A DNA stretch of 64,000 bases from an uncultured Litoreibacter sp. Lineage in GTDB: Bacteria > Pseudomonadota > Alphaproteobacteria > Rhodobacterales > Rhodobacteraceae. The stretch is taken from assembly GCF_947487515.1 (NCBI RefSeq), contig NZ_CANKWO010000002.1:558001-622000 (forward strand), given 5' to 3'. A program made the position numbers and the translations under genes. Below the pieces are notes generated by a model that saw only the letters and a program-made list of their open reading frames with translations, ran no database searches and was not told the DNA's origin. This document shows, piece after piece, positions 46,959 to 54,900 of this stretch (the stretch's first letter is position 1; every line of letters starts with the position of its first letter).

Positions 46959-48389
46959 ATGCAAGGATTCACCGAAGCATATGAAAAGAACACGATGGCA
47001 AACCACGACGGGAACAGCGTTACACTAGAAAAAGTGGCCGAGGATGCGGCAGGGACCGCGGAAGCCACGCCCGGACTTGTGCCAGATAGCGCAGCGCAAC
47101 CCGTCACCGAATTGGTGGACCTCGGACAATCGTTCATAGCGCAGTCGGAAGCATTCGTGACGGCTATGTTGCGGCCATGGAATGCCTATCAAATTGCCAT
47201 TGCTTTGGCTCTGTGGGGCGCCGCGCATTTGCTGAGATCGGTGCTAGGGCCACATATTCGCGGGTGGATGGCAACGCGCGAAGGGTGGCCCAAGTGGCGC
47301 ATGCGCATCCTTGTTGTGGTGCATCAACGGCTAAGGCCCATTTTCTTTGTTTTGCTTTTGTGGGCCGCCGTCGCCCTCATGCGCGAGATTACATGGCCCA
47401 GCCGATCCTACATTCTTGGCATCATCGCAACCTTAGCTACCGCATGGATCGTCGTGGTGTTTGCCACAAGGCTGATCCGATCCAAGTTTCTTAGGCTGTT
47501 CGTACGATATGGCGCATGGATCTACGTAGCGCTGCATGTGCTGGGCCTAAAGAACGACGCGGCGACCTTGTTGGACCGCGCGTCGCTAGAGGCAGGCGAG
47601 TTTCGCATATCGCTGCTATTGATCGTCCAAGCCGTGGTTATTCTAGGCGTGTTAATCGCCTTCGCGCGCTTTTTCACCACCACGACATCAAACCGCATCC
47701 AAACAAACGAAGACATCTCTCCGTCCATGCGGGTTTTGATCATCAAGGTGCTTCAGATCGGCGTCTACGGCATCGCATTCTACATCGGGGTGAAGGCCAT
47801 TGGCATTGACCTGACCGGATTGGCCGTGCTTTCGGGCGCCATTGGTGTGGGTCTTGGTTTTGGTCTGCAGAAGGTGGTTTCGAACCTCGTGTCGGGGGTT
47901 ATTATTCTGCTCGATAAGTCGATCAAACCCGGAGATGTGATATCGTTGGGGGAGACCTTCGGCTGGATCAACACCCTTGGGGCGCGGTATGCTTCTGTTG
48001 TCACGCGTGACGGCAAGGAATATCTGATCCCGAACGAAGACCTGATCACCAATCAAGTTGTAAACTGGTCGCATTCCGACGACTTCGTGCGGCTCGATAT
48101 TTTCTTTGGCACCGCATATGGTGACGACCCCCACCAAGTTCGAAAGCTGGCGATAGACGCGGCGAAAAGCGTGGATCGGGTGCTGGCGTTCAAGGCCCCC
48201 GTTTGTCACATCGTTGGTTTTGGGGATAGCTCTGTAGATTACATATTGCGGTTCTGGATCAGGGACCCCACCCAAGGTTTGACCAACATTCGTGGGAACG
48301 TATATCTGGCCCTCTGGGATACATTCCAAGAGCACGAAATTTCCATTCCCTTCCCGCAACGAGAAGTCAAAATGCTGGACGGGGACTAG
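46959..48389 (+). CDS. MscS-family mechanosensitive ion channel
   Basis: 476 aa. After a 60-residue hydrophilic head come about five helices, then the pore-lining region GIDLTGLAVLSGAIGVGLGF near 283 with its alternating Gly/Ala pattern, the beta domain (KPGDVISLGETFGWINTLGARY) and the C-terminal cage domain. It is longer than E. coli MscS (286 aa) owing to extra N-terminal helices. Function is release of solutes on hypo-osmotic shock. An ATG 12 codons downstream (MANHDG) is an equally good start. Confidence 0.92.
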   Translation: MQGFTEAYEKNTMANHDGNSVTLEKVAEDAAGTAEATPGLVPDSAAQPVTELVDLGQSFIAQSEAFVTAMLRPWNAYQIAIALALWGAAHLLRSVLGPHIRGWMATREGWPKWRMRILVVVHQRLRPIFFVLLLWAAVALMREITWPSRSYILGIIATLATAWIVVVFATRLIRSKFLRLFVRYGAWIYVALHVLGLKNDAATLLDRASLEAGEFRISLLLIVQAVVILGVLIAFARFFTTTTSNRIQTNEDISPSMRVLIIKVLQIGVYGIAFYIGVKAIGIDLTGLAVLSGAIGVGLGFGLQKVVSNLVSGVIILLDKSIKPGDVISLGETFGWINTLGARYASVVTRDGKEYLIPNEDLITNQVVNWSHSDDFVRLDIFFGTAYGDDPHQVRKLAIDAAKSVDRVLAFKAPVCHIVGFGDSSVDYILRFWIRDPTQGLTNIRGNVYLALWDTFQEHEISIPFPQREVKMLDGD

Positions 48390-48401
48390 ATCGTCGTGGC
48401 G

Positions 48402-48623
48402 TTAGTCGGCACCTGATGGGACGGCTACCGCTTCGATCAGGTCTCCAGGTTGGCACTCCAGCGCTTCGCAAATCTTTGCCAAAGTCTCGAAGCGAATGCC
48501 CTTTACCTTGCCGGACTTCAGCAAGGAGATGTTTTGCTCGGTTATCCCCACACGATCGGCAAGCTCACGCGAGCGCATCTTCCGCAAAGCCAGCATGACA
48601 TCAAGCCGAACAACTATCTCCAT
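48402..48623 (-). CDS. Small XRE/Cro-CI-type HTH regulator
   Basis: 73 aa. A complete helix-turn-helix is visible: MRSRELADRVGITEQNISLLKSG, then KGIRFETLAKICEALECQPGDL, the YozG-like small regulator group. Its ATG shares one base with the stop of the DUF2975 gene (TGATG). These pairs, a four-helix membrane protein plus a tiny regulator, recur widely in bacteria and probably act together, the membrane protein modulating the DNA-binding partner (inference). Confidence 0.9.
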   Translation of the reverse strand: MEIVVRLDVMLALRKMRSRELADRVGITEQNISLLKSGKVKGIRFETLAKICEALECQPGDLIEAVAVPSGAD

Positions 48624-49153
48624 CACACAAAGCCCCTGTTTTCTTCTGCGGCCTGTGTGGCCTCAACCATCGCAAGGCCAATCAACAACATCAAAACCCC
48701 ACCAATCAGATAGCCGATCCCGTCCGATGAGATGCCAATAGACAGGGAAATATCCTCCCTGTTCATAGTCATCAAGATGGACCAGATCGGTTCCTGAACA
48801 AAGCGCACAACAGGAAGAAACAGCAAGCCCAATCCAAGATTGCGGATGGTGTGGGCGCTGTCGCGCGAAAGAAATGATCTTCGCGCATAAAGCCCGAACA
48901 GAATATGGGCCTGCCACAAAAGGTATATTTGAACCGCAACCGAGGCCAAGCCAACAATCAACATCGAACGGATAGTGCCGCTGCTGAGAACGCTACTGCC
49001 TGCAATTTCTGGCGCGTCGCGCAGCAAAACAGCGCGTCCGGCTTCGACATCGATGAAGAAGTAAACAATTCCAAGAACCATCAGGGCCATGATGACCAGT
49101 GTCGCAAAACCCAGAAGCCGCGCCAGCTGGGATATAGAAAATCGGTTGAGCAT
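48623..49153 (-). CDS. DUF2975 membrane protein
   Basis: 176 aa with four hydrophobic helices (about 14-34, 60-80, 100-120 and 140-162), as in DUF2975. It is coupled to the small XRE regulator gene downstream and is divergent from the lipoprotein-like gene. Function unknown. Confidence 0.85.
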   Translation of the reverse strand: MLNRFSISQLARLLGFATLVIMALMVLGIVYFFIDVEAGRAVLLRDAPEIAGSSVLSSGTIRSMLIVGLASVAVQIYLLWQAHILFGLYARRSFLSRDSAHTIRNLGLGLLFLPVVRFVQEPIWSILMTMNREDISLSIGISSDGIGYLIGGVLMLLIGLAMVEATQAAEENRGFV

Positions 49154-49221
49154 TGCTTTTCCCTTTTAGAATCATTTTTTATCGTTTTACAGTAAATTAT
49201 TAATTTAGCAAGGAATGTAAG

Positions 49222-49749
49222 ATGAAGATGATATGGCCCCTAGTTTTGTGCCTTTGCGCCTGCGGAAGCCTGTCGCCCATGGCCGTGGTCCAGCTGATGA
49301 CACTCTCCCCGTTGGAAACAGACCCCGCACATCTAGCGGTGGCATTAGAGCTGCCCGAGGGCGTCAAACTTCCCGACGGCGCCGCCTTTATCCAGTTATC
49401 AGCAAAGCAAACAAAGACCGGCCAAACCACCGATCGCAGGTACCCGCTTCTGGCCCGCTCCGAAGGCAGTAACAGAACGATTTACCAAGTTGCCCCCCGT
49501 GATTTGGAAACGTTGAGACAACAACAATCCCTGATTTTGGGCTGGGGCGAGGCGGATAAAGACGCGACGCAAGGCTCCTTCAGCGTGGGCCTTAACGGGT
49601 GCAAAACGGGGGATGGGCCGCAGCCTGACGGGGTCGTGAACATTTTCATACGAACAACCCCCGACAGAGCCTTTGTTCCAATGATCAAAGAAATGCCGTG
49701 GTCAGAGGTGCTGGAGCAAACGAAGCTTGAGGATCTACAAAGCTGCTAA
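49222..49749 (+). CDS. Predicted lipoprotein or secreted protein, unknown
   Basis: 175 aa. The N-terminus MKMIWPLVLCLCACGSLSP has a short hydrophobic core ending LCAC-G, an imperfect lipobox, so lipid attachment at Cys-14 is likely. The remainder is a beta-rich soluble domain with two further cysteines near the C-terminus (GCKTGDG and QSC). No family recognised. 'AAGGAATGTAAG' precedes the ATG, giving a usable ribosome site. Confidence 0.65.
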   Translation: MKMIWPLVLCLCACGSLSPMAVVQLMTLSPLETDPAHLAVALELPEGVKLPDGAAFIQLSAKQTKTGQTTDRRYPLLARSEGSNRTIYQVAPRDLETLRQQQSLILGWGEADKDATQGSFSVGLNGCKTGDGPQPDGVVNIFIRTTPDRAFVPMIKEMPWSEVLEQTKLEDLQSC

Positions 49750-49750
49750 C

Positions 49751-49777
49751 AAAAACGGCGACCCAATTGGGTCGCCG
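49751..49777 (-). terminator. Terminator of cytochrome c2 gene
   Basis: CGGCGACCC (49756-49764) and GGGTCGCCG (49769-49777) form nine perfect pairs around AATT. On the minus strand the stem is followed by ttttt, so it serves the cytochrome gene. It also lies two bases beyond the stop of the convergent lipoprotein-like gene. Confidence 0.9.
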
Positions 49778-49801
49778 CAAATATGAATACTTCGAGGGTG
49801 A

Positions 49802-50221
49802 TTAGCTTTCTGGGCTAACCGACACCAGATAAGCCCAGATGTCAGCCGCATCTTCGGCCTTTTTCAACTTGAAGGACATCTTCGATTTGGCTTTCGGGTC
49901 GTCCAGCTTGGCTTTCACCCAAGCTTTTGGATCTGCCAGCCATTCAACGAATTCTTCTTCTGTCCATTCGATGCCTTGCTCTCCGGCGGCAACTACGGAT
50001 TTGCTGTATTTAAAGTCTGCTGTGCCAGCAACACGACCCGGAAGGCCGAACAGATTGGGGCCAGATTTGCCGCCTTTGGCAATGGTGTTATCCCCGTCCG
50101 CAATCATGTGACACGACTTACATTTCTTGAATGTTTTCTCGCCTTTGGCAGCGTCACCCTCTGCGAAGGCAGGGGCTGCGAATAGGGCTGTGGTCATTAC
50201 TGCAATTGCCGCAAATTTCAT
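49802..50221 (-). CDS. cycA: Cytochrome c2
   Basis: 139 aa. Signal peptide MKFAAIAVMTTALFAAPAFA, then haem site CKSCH near 35, the KSGPNLFGLPGRVAG region, and the axial Met in KSKMSFKLK near 118. Order and spacing fit Rhodobacter cytochrome c2, the periplasmic carrier between bc1 and its oxidases or a photosynthetic reaction centre. GAGGAA lies eight bases before the ATG, deciding the start. It ends at a hairpin and is divergent from idi. Confidence 0.9.
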   Translation of the reverse strand: MKFAAIAVMTTALFAAPAFAEGDAAKGEKTFKKCKSCHMIADGDNTIAKGGKSGPNLFGLPGRVAGTADFKYSKSVVAAGEQGIEWTEEEFVEWLADPKAWVKAKLDDPKAKSKMSFKLKKAEDAADIWAYLVSVSPES

Positions 50222-50393
50222 GGCTATATTTCCTCTTAGTGAATCTCGTCTTCGCGATACTAGAAGAATAAACCACAGATTGCTGCTCAATTATGAAACA
50301 ATTATGTGAGCAGGGCAAAATGTCGCCATCTCGCCAAATCATTGAGCTTGAGCTAGGACGTGGCACAGCCCTCGCAGCCAACGGAGAACCCAC

Positions 50394-50930
50394 ATGAGCA
50401 CCGAAACCATGATCCCTGCTTGGGTGGACGGCAGTTTAACTCCGGTGGAAAAAATGAAGGTCCACCAAGACGGTCTGCGTCACAAGGCAGTATCTGTGTT
50501 TGTAATGAACCGCGACAAGGTGCTGATCCAGCGCCGTGCTTTGTCAAAATATCACACCCCAGGACTATGGGCGAACACCTGTTGCACGCATCCTTTGTGG
50601 GATGAGCCGCCGCTTGACTGCGCGATCCGCCGGTTGGACGACGAACTGGGCATCACTGGTCTCGACCCGATATTTCGCGACCAACTTGAGTACCACGCGG
50701 ACGTTGGTGGGGGGCTGACAGAGCATGAGGTCGTCGATGTCTTTATCGCCGAAGCCCCTCAAACGCTGGCAATGTCGCTTAATCCCGACGAGGTTATGGA
50801 GGTCAGATGGGTCAGCGTTTTCGACCTCTCCGCGGAGGTTGAACAGCATCCCGACCGGTTCACCGCATGGTTGCAGATATATTTGTCCGAGCATGCCGAA
50901 CGTATCTTTGGAAACTTGGTTCATAGTTAA
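50394..50930 (+). CDS. idi: Isopentenyl-diphosphate delta-isomerase, type I
   Basis: 178 aa Nudix-fold enzyme interconverting IPP and DMAPP. The catalytic Cys lies in NTCCTHPLW near 66 and the metal/acid site in LTEHEVVDVF near 115; RRLDDELGI is the Nudix-like helix. It complements dxs and ispA elsewhere in the window. In Rhodobacter relatives idi belongs to the photosynthesis region; no pigment genes are visible here, so it likely serves quinones or carotenoids. Confidence 0.94.
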   Translation: MSTETMIPAWVDGSLTPVEKMKVHQDGLRHKAVSVFVMNRDKVLIQRRALSKYHTPGLWANTCCTHPLWDEPPLDCAIRRLDDELGITGLDPIFRDQLEYHADVGGGLTEHEVVDVFIAEAPQTLAMSLNPDEVMEVRWVSVFDLSAEVEQHPDRFTAWLQIYLSEHAERIFGNLVHS

Positions 50931-51109
50931 TCAGACAAAAATGCAGCACTTTCCCCTATTTTTACTAGTTTTGGCGCAGCACAGCCGTGCCACGGCTTGA
51001 ACAAATTGTTTCAGCCCTGTAAGCGCGCGGATTGAGATTTTATCGTCATACTGCTATCTTATACTCATGACGCGCCTATCATCGGGCGCCTGCACAGGAG
51101 GTTTGAGCT

Positions 51110-51523
51110 CTGTCTCAACATTCAAACGTGGCCGCAAATGCCGCCACCTCGCCGGCCAAAGCGGCCACCAAAAAAGATCCAGGGACCAGCGAAGAACTGC
51201 TGGCGCGGATCGTTGAGTTCCTTGAATCGGAAAAAGCCGAAGAGCTGGTGCAGGTCGATCTGCGCGGGCGCTCTGAGATTGCCGACTACATGGTGATTTG
51301 CTCTGGTCGCTCTACCCGTCAGGTCACTTCTCTGGCTGAAAAGTTGACCGATACGATCAAGCAGGAATTCGGGCGGTATGGGAAGATGGAAGGCAAATCG
51401 CAAGGCGATTGGGTTCTTCTTGATACCGGCGATGTGGTTGTTCACATTTTCCGCCCAGAAGTTCGCGAATTCTATCAGCTTGAAAAGATGTGGCTGCCTG
51501 GCGGCGGCGCGGACGCCGAGTAA
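51110..51523 (+). CDS. rsfS: Ribosome silencing factor RsfS (Iojap), probable CTG start
   Basis: About 137 aa. It binds uL14 and blocks subunit joining in starvation. Core motifs are AEELVQVDLRGRSEIADYMVICSG (in part), GRSTRQVTSLAEKL, and the final GDWVLLDTGDVVVHIF. Start choice matters: AGGAGG sits at 51096-51101, eight bases before CTG at 51110, with a stop two codons further upstream. The first ATG/GTG/TTG in frame is GTG at 51128, 26 bases away. I therefore favour CTG. It precedes rlmH by four bases, the usual rsfS-rlmH pair. Confidence 0.88.
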   Translation: MSQHSNVAANAATSPAKAATKKDPGTSEELLARIVEFLESEKAEELVQVDLRGRSEIADYMVICSGRSTRQVTSLAEKLTDTIKQEFGRYGKMEGKSQGDWVLLDTGDVVVHIFRPEVREFYQLEKMWLPGGGADAE

Positions 51524-51527
51524 CCTC

Positions 51528-51998
51528 ATGAAGGTCACGATCTGCGCCATCGGACGCCTTCGGGCGGGGCCGGAATTTGACCTGATCAAGGACTACCTTC
51601 AGCGATTCGACCGCACGGGCCGCAACTTGGGATTGGGCCCCGCCCAGATCATCGAGCAGGAAGACAAAAAAGGCGGCGGATCCGTGGCCGAGGCCCAACT
51701 GCTGCTGCGGGCCATCCCAAAGGGCGCAAAGGTCTGCGCCATGGATGAACGCGGAAAAGTCATGACGTCGCCGGAGTTCGCGACCATGATGGGCAACTGG
51801 CGCGACCAAGGCACCAGCGACATGGCGTTTATCATTGGTGGAGCCGACGGATTAACCAAAGAGCTGCGCAACCAAGCCGACGCATCGCTCTCTCTTGGCA
51901 AAATGGTGTGGCCTCATATGCTTGCCCGCGTGATGCTAAGCGAGCAACTGTACCGCGCGGCATCTATCCTGTCGGGGTCACCATACCACCGCGTTTAA
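51528..51998 (+). CDS. rlmH: 23S rRNA pseudouridine-1915 N3-methyltransferase
   Basis: 156 aa SPOUT methyltransferase. The knotted SAM site is shown by DMAFIIGGADGL near 103 and LSLGKMVWPHMLARVMLSEQLYRA (in part) near 120, followed by the invariant C-terminal SGSPYHRV. It modifies helix 69 of 23S rRNA in assembled ribosomes. Start MKVTICAIG at 51528, shortly after the rsfS stop. The next gene on this strand is a spike-base-like gene after a 91-base gap. Confidence 0.95.
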   Translation: MKVTICAIGRLRAGPEFDLIKDYLQRFDRTGRNLGLGPAQIIEQEDKKGGGSVAEAQLLLRAIPKGAKVCAMDERGKVMTSPEFATMMGNWRDQGTSDMAFIIGGADGLTKELRNQADASLSLGKMVWPHMLARVMLSEQLYRAASILSGSPYHRV

Positions 51999-52089
51999 GC
52001 ACGACCTGCGAACGGTGGCCTCAACTATTCTTAATGCGATCTGTGTCACAACATCTGCCGACTTCATTATTTGTCAGGACAGGTACCAC

Positions 52090-52350
52090 ATGGATAATTT
52101 CTCTGCTTTTCCCACCACTCCGATTTCCCCCGCACGATCCGCCAGCACCGTAGTGCCGAGCGATGGTAGCGACCTACCTCACATCAGTCGTGCCCTCTAT
52201 GTCGGGCAAACCGGTGCGCTCTCTGTTGAAATGGCTGATGGGGATATCGTCACATTTGAGGGTGTACCCGCAGGCAGCATGCTGCCAATCCGCGCCACCA
52301 AAGTGCGCGACAGCGACACGACGGCGGCTGCGATAATTTCACTTTGGTAG
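52090..52350 (+). CDS. GTA head-spike base-like protein (Rcc01079/GhsA family)
   Basis: 86 aa from MDNFSAFPT. The C-terminal core, DLPHISRALYVGQTGALSVEM then TFEGVPAGSMLPIRATKV and TAAAIISLW, matches the small 'spike base protein' family that in Rhodobacter capsulatus forms the base of gene-transfer-agent head spikes (GhsA). It stands alone after rlmH and ends four bases before the convergent pyruvyltransferase gene. The probable partner, a GhsB-like spike, is encoded 5 kb away. No other GTA or phage gene is visible in the window. The family call is from recall of conserved segments. Confidence 0.75.
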   Translation: MDNFSAFPTTPISPARSASTVVPSDGSDLPHISRALYVGQTGALSVEMADGDIVTFEGVPAGSMLPIRATKVRDSDTTAAAIISLW

Positions 52351-52354
52351 TGAG

Positions 52355-53584
52355 TTAAAGCCGCTCATCCATCGCCCGCCACCGATGCCCGACCGCAAGT
52401 TGCGCTTGGGCGTCGGTACGTTTGTGCAGCGCCACCTCGCCGATCACCCGCGTCAAGCCGTCGATGTAATCGCCCAAGCGCTCTTCTCCGATCATACGGG
52501 CAATCTGCACCTGCCGCGCCAACGCTTCGCGATTTCGAAACCCGCTGAGCACCGACTGCACCAACGCCTCCGACCCAAGAGTGCGGCAGTCTAAGGTTGC
52601 ATCAAATCCCAAAGACCCAAACAGCCCCACAAATTTGTCGCTATATGCAAGCGGCACCACCGGCACGTCAGAGGAAAACGCCGCGATACAAGAATGCATG
52701 CGCGCACCGACGAAAAAGTCCAAGCTGGAGATAAACGCCTTGGCCGCGCTTGGGGACTTGAAGGCAGGCGCGACGGTGACCTCTGGTATTCTACTTTGAA
52801 TGGTAAGTGCGGCGTTCATATCGTCTTCCGACGGCATCGACGGGCTGATCACATGAGGGACAAGCACCACCTCAGGGCGTTCTGGCAATCCAAGCAACTG
52901 AGCAATCAATTCGTGCATGGTCCCGACAAAATCTGCACGCAGATCGAACTGATTTCGGCCCGTATATCCACCCGCCATCAACAGACCCGAGACATTCACA
53001 CCAATGACGGGGCGCGTCCAAACCGGAACATTGCCCTCGACCGGCAACTGCAAAGCTATGTCACTTGCGGTAATCACCGGCCGCGTGACCCCCAAGCGTC
53101 GCACAGCGGCCGTTGAATGGTCATCACGCGCGGCAACAAGGACCGCACGTTTCAGCAGATCACGCGCGAATGGCCGCACAAGTCTGGACGTGAACGGCCC
53201 ATATGTTTGTGGGGCAAGCACCACAGGGCAACGCGACATGTGAACCAGATACTTAAGGTACATCATTCGGCTCAGCCGTTTTGCTCCGTAGATATCGGAA
53301 AAGCTGTCTCCTGCTCCGATATCCACCATCATATCACATTGCCGGAACATATTCATGACCCGTCGCGGAGCCTTCATGACCTCCCCCGTCAGCCGCACAA
53401 TTGAGACGTCCGCGCCTTGTACATAGGGTGTTCGTGTACCCGCCCAGTCGAACAATGTGATGGCGATCTCAATGCCGGTGGCCTGCGAAATGCTGCGCAA
53501 GATTTCTATCTGACTAATGGTTAGCGCCCCGACCCCTAAGTTGTCGGAATTGGACGAGTGAAACAGCAGCCCTACATTCAGCAT
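52355..53584 (-). CDS. Polysaccharide pyruvyl transferase family protein
   Basis: 409 aa, WcaK/CsaB-like GT-B fold. N-terminal HSSNSDNLGVGALT resembles the family GNxGD-type loop; MVDIGAGDSFSDIYG near 95 and CPVVLAPQTYGPF near 120 are the central landmarks, and FFVGARMHSCIAAFSSDVP near 310 is the highly conserved RxH phosphoenolpyruvate site. It should add ketal-linked pyruvate to a surface glycan, giving negative charge. ATG overlaps the upstream gene's stop (ATGCTGA), with GAGGAGGG ahead, so the two are translated together. Confidence 0.9.
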   Translation of the reverse strand: MLNVGLLFHSSNSDNLGVGALTISQIEILRSISQATGIEIAITLFDWAGTRTPYVQGADVSIVRLTGEVMKAPRRVMNMFRQCDMMVDIGAGDSFSDIYGAKRLSRMMYLKYLVHMSRCPVVLAPQTYGPFTSRLVRPFARDLLKRAVLVAARDDHSTAAVRRLGVTRPVITASDIALQLPVEGNVPVWTRPVIGVNVSGLLMAGGYTGRNQFDLRADFVGTMHELIAQLLGLPERPEVVLVPHVISPSMPSEDDMNAALTIQSRIPEVTVAPAFKSPSAAKAFISSLDFFVGARMHSCIAAFSSDVPVVPLAYSDKFVGLFGSLGFDATLDCRTLGSEALVQSVLSGFRNREALARQVQIARMIGEERLGDYIDGLTRVIGEVALHKRTDAQAQLAVGHRWRAMDERL

Positions 53585-54807
53585 TGCCCACCCTCCTCTT
53601 TCACAGATGGGCGCAACGCGCGCCGCAACATCCCTCCAAAGTTTCGCAGTATCTCAGTAAATGACGCTTGGCGCGCCATCGTCCAAACACCCATCCCGCG
53701 ATACTGCGGGACAGGGCGACCCAAGACCCGAAGGGCGGCAAGTCTGGCGGCAAGAACACGTCGCCGTCTGGTTTGCCCTGGCTGAATGCGGGTTAGCTCA
53801 TTCACCTCATAGGGGGCCGCACTGAGGTGGCCCGCCGCCACAGCCGCGTCGACAAGTCTGCGGCCAAGATCCGTCCGGCACAAAATAAGACTTTGCCCAG
53901 GACGGTCATCAAAACTTGGATAGCCCTGCGCATCAGTTTCCCAAGCATCGGCGAAGACCACATCTGCGAAAACCCCACTGCCATCTGCACAAAGCTTGCA
54001 ACGCTGCTGTACTGTTTTGGACAGGATGTTGCCCCAGCTTTGGCTGTAGCTCATGGTGTGCTGCTTCCCGTTGTCCAGCACCGCAGTCGCCAATCCGGGC
54101 CAGCCCTCCCCGCGATGTTGAAAGCGCAGGACCCTATCGGGAAGCACGTCCAATTTTTCCAAAATATCCTGTGAGGAATGCAACGAAGGCACCCCCGCGC
54201 AAAAGAACGATATCAAGACCGGCACCATGTCTGCCACGTCGGAATCCAGTTTTCTCAGCGACCTTAAGGCAGAAACATCGCAAGGTTTTCCAATGAAGGC
54301 ATACCGACGGCCATCACCCTTCAGTGTGTTCAGAATATCCAACGGGCTGGAGGGCGCATAGCGTGATCCTGCCGCGGCCAGCACCTCTTCGGCGTTGGTT
54401 GAGACGCTGGTGACATTGGCCAAAGGGTTGGACGGATCAGCCTTGATATGGATCACGCCATCAACCTCTTGGGACTCAAGCAAAGAGATGGCGAACCCAG
54501 AAAGCGCGCCACCGGACGCTGCTTTCTTGCGCAGGGTTTCGTCCGTCGAAAACCCCGTTTCACATGTCACGAATGGCCCCCAAACAGGGTTGATCGTCCG
54601 GCCGTCAGGGTCACACGATTGCCGCACGCTAGGGCAAATCTTCTTCAAACTTTGCTTCTGAGAAGGGCGCAGGCTTTTAGAGAACTCTGGCCTCGCATAC
54701 CCTTTATCCGACAGGCCCATAGTCACCGCGTCAGGTGCTACGGCCGCGCATCCTCCGCAGCCGGCACATAGGTCGGCATCTAGAACCGTTGGGATTGAAT
54801 GGGTCAA
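53578..54807 (-). CDS. Coenzyme F420 hydrogenase/dehydrogenase beta-subunit-like protein
   Basis: 409 aa. A ferredoxin-type site CAGCGGCAAVAP is at residue 15, with ICPSVRQSC near 57, then FrhB/FdhB-like domains (ASGGALSGFAISLLES near 95, YAFIGKPCDVSALRSL near 170, FFCAGVPSLHS near 203) and a second cysteine group QRCKLCADGSG near 272. Homologues without F420 sit in many capsule loci next to pyruvyltransferases and flippases; the reaction there is unknown, perhaps a flavin-dependent sugar redox step. It is the first gene of a two-gene run, divergent from the flippase. Confidence 0.87.
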   Translation of the reverse strand: MTHSIPTVLDADLCAGCGGCAAVAPDAVTMGLSDKGYARPEFSKSLRPSQKQSLKKICPSVRQSCDPDGRTINPVWGPFVTCETGFSTDETLRKKAASGGALSGFAISLLESQEVDGVIHIKADPSNPLANVTSVSTNAEEVLAAAGSRYAPSSPLDILNTLKGDGRRYAFIGKPCDVSALRSLRKLDSDVADMVPVLISFFCAGVPSLHSSQDILEKLDVLPDRVLRFQHRGEGWPGLATAVLDNGKQHTMSYSQSWGNILSKTVQQRCKLCADGSGVFADVVFADAWETDAQGYPSFDDRPGQSLILCRTDLGRRLVDAAVAAGHLSAAPYEVNELTRIQPGQTRRRRVLAARLAALRVLGRPVPQYRGMGVWTMARQASFTEILRNFGGMLRRALRPSVKEEGGQC

Positions 54808-54849
54808 TTGGGTCAGCCTTCGTTGGATCTGCGGTTCATTTACCCTCCG

Positions 54850-54869
54850 TTAAACACCTAAGTGGTTAA
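54850..54869. promoter_or_regulatory. Inverted repeat in divergent promoter of glycan genes
   Basis: TTAA-A-CAC-CTAA-GTG-G-TTAA: symmetric arms apart from one A/G mismatch, placed midway between the divergent F420-like and flippase genes, 31 bases before the flippase start. It is a candidate operator. It contains CtrA-type TTAAC half sites but with 12 rather than seven bases between the TTAA blocks. Confidence 0.35.
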
Positions 54870-54900
54870 TGGGCGGTAAAGCTGACTTGGAGCATTCCGT

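Noticed and set aside
50983-50997. Palindrome AGCCGTGCCACGGCT after idi as a terminator
   Set aside because: The loop is one to three bases and no T-run follows, so termination there is not supported.
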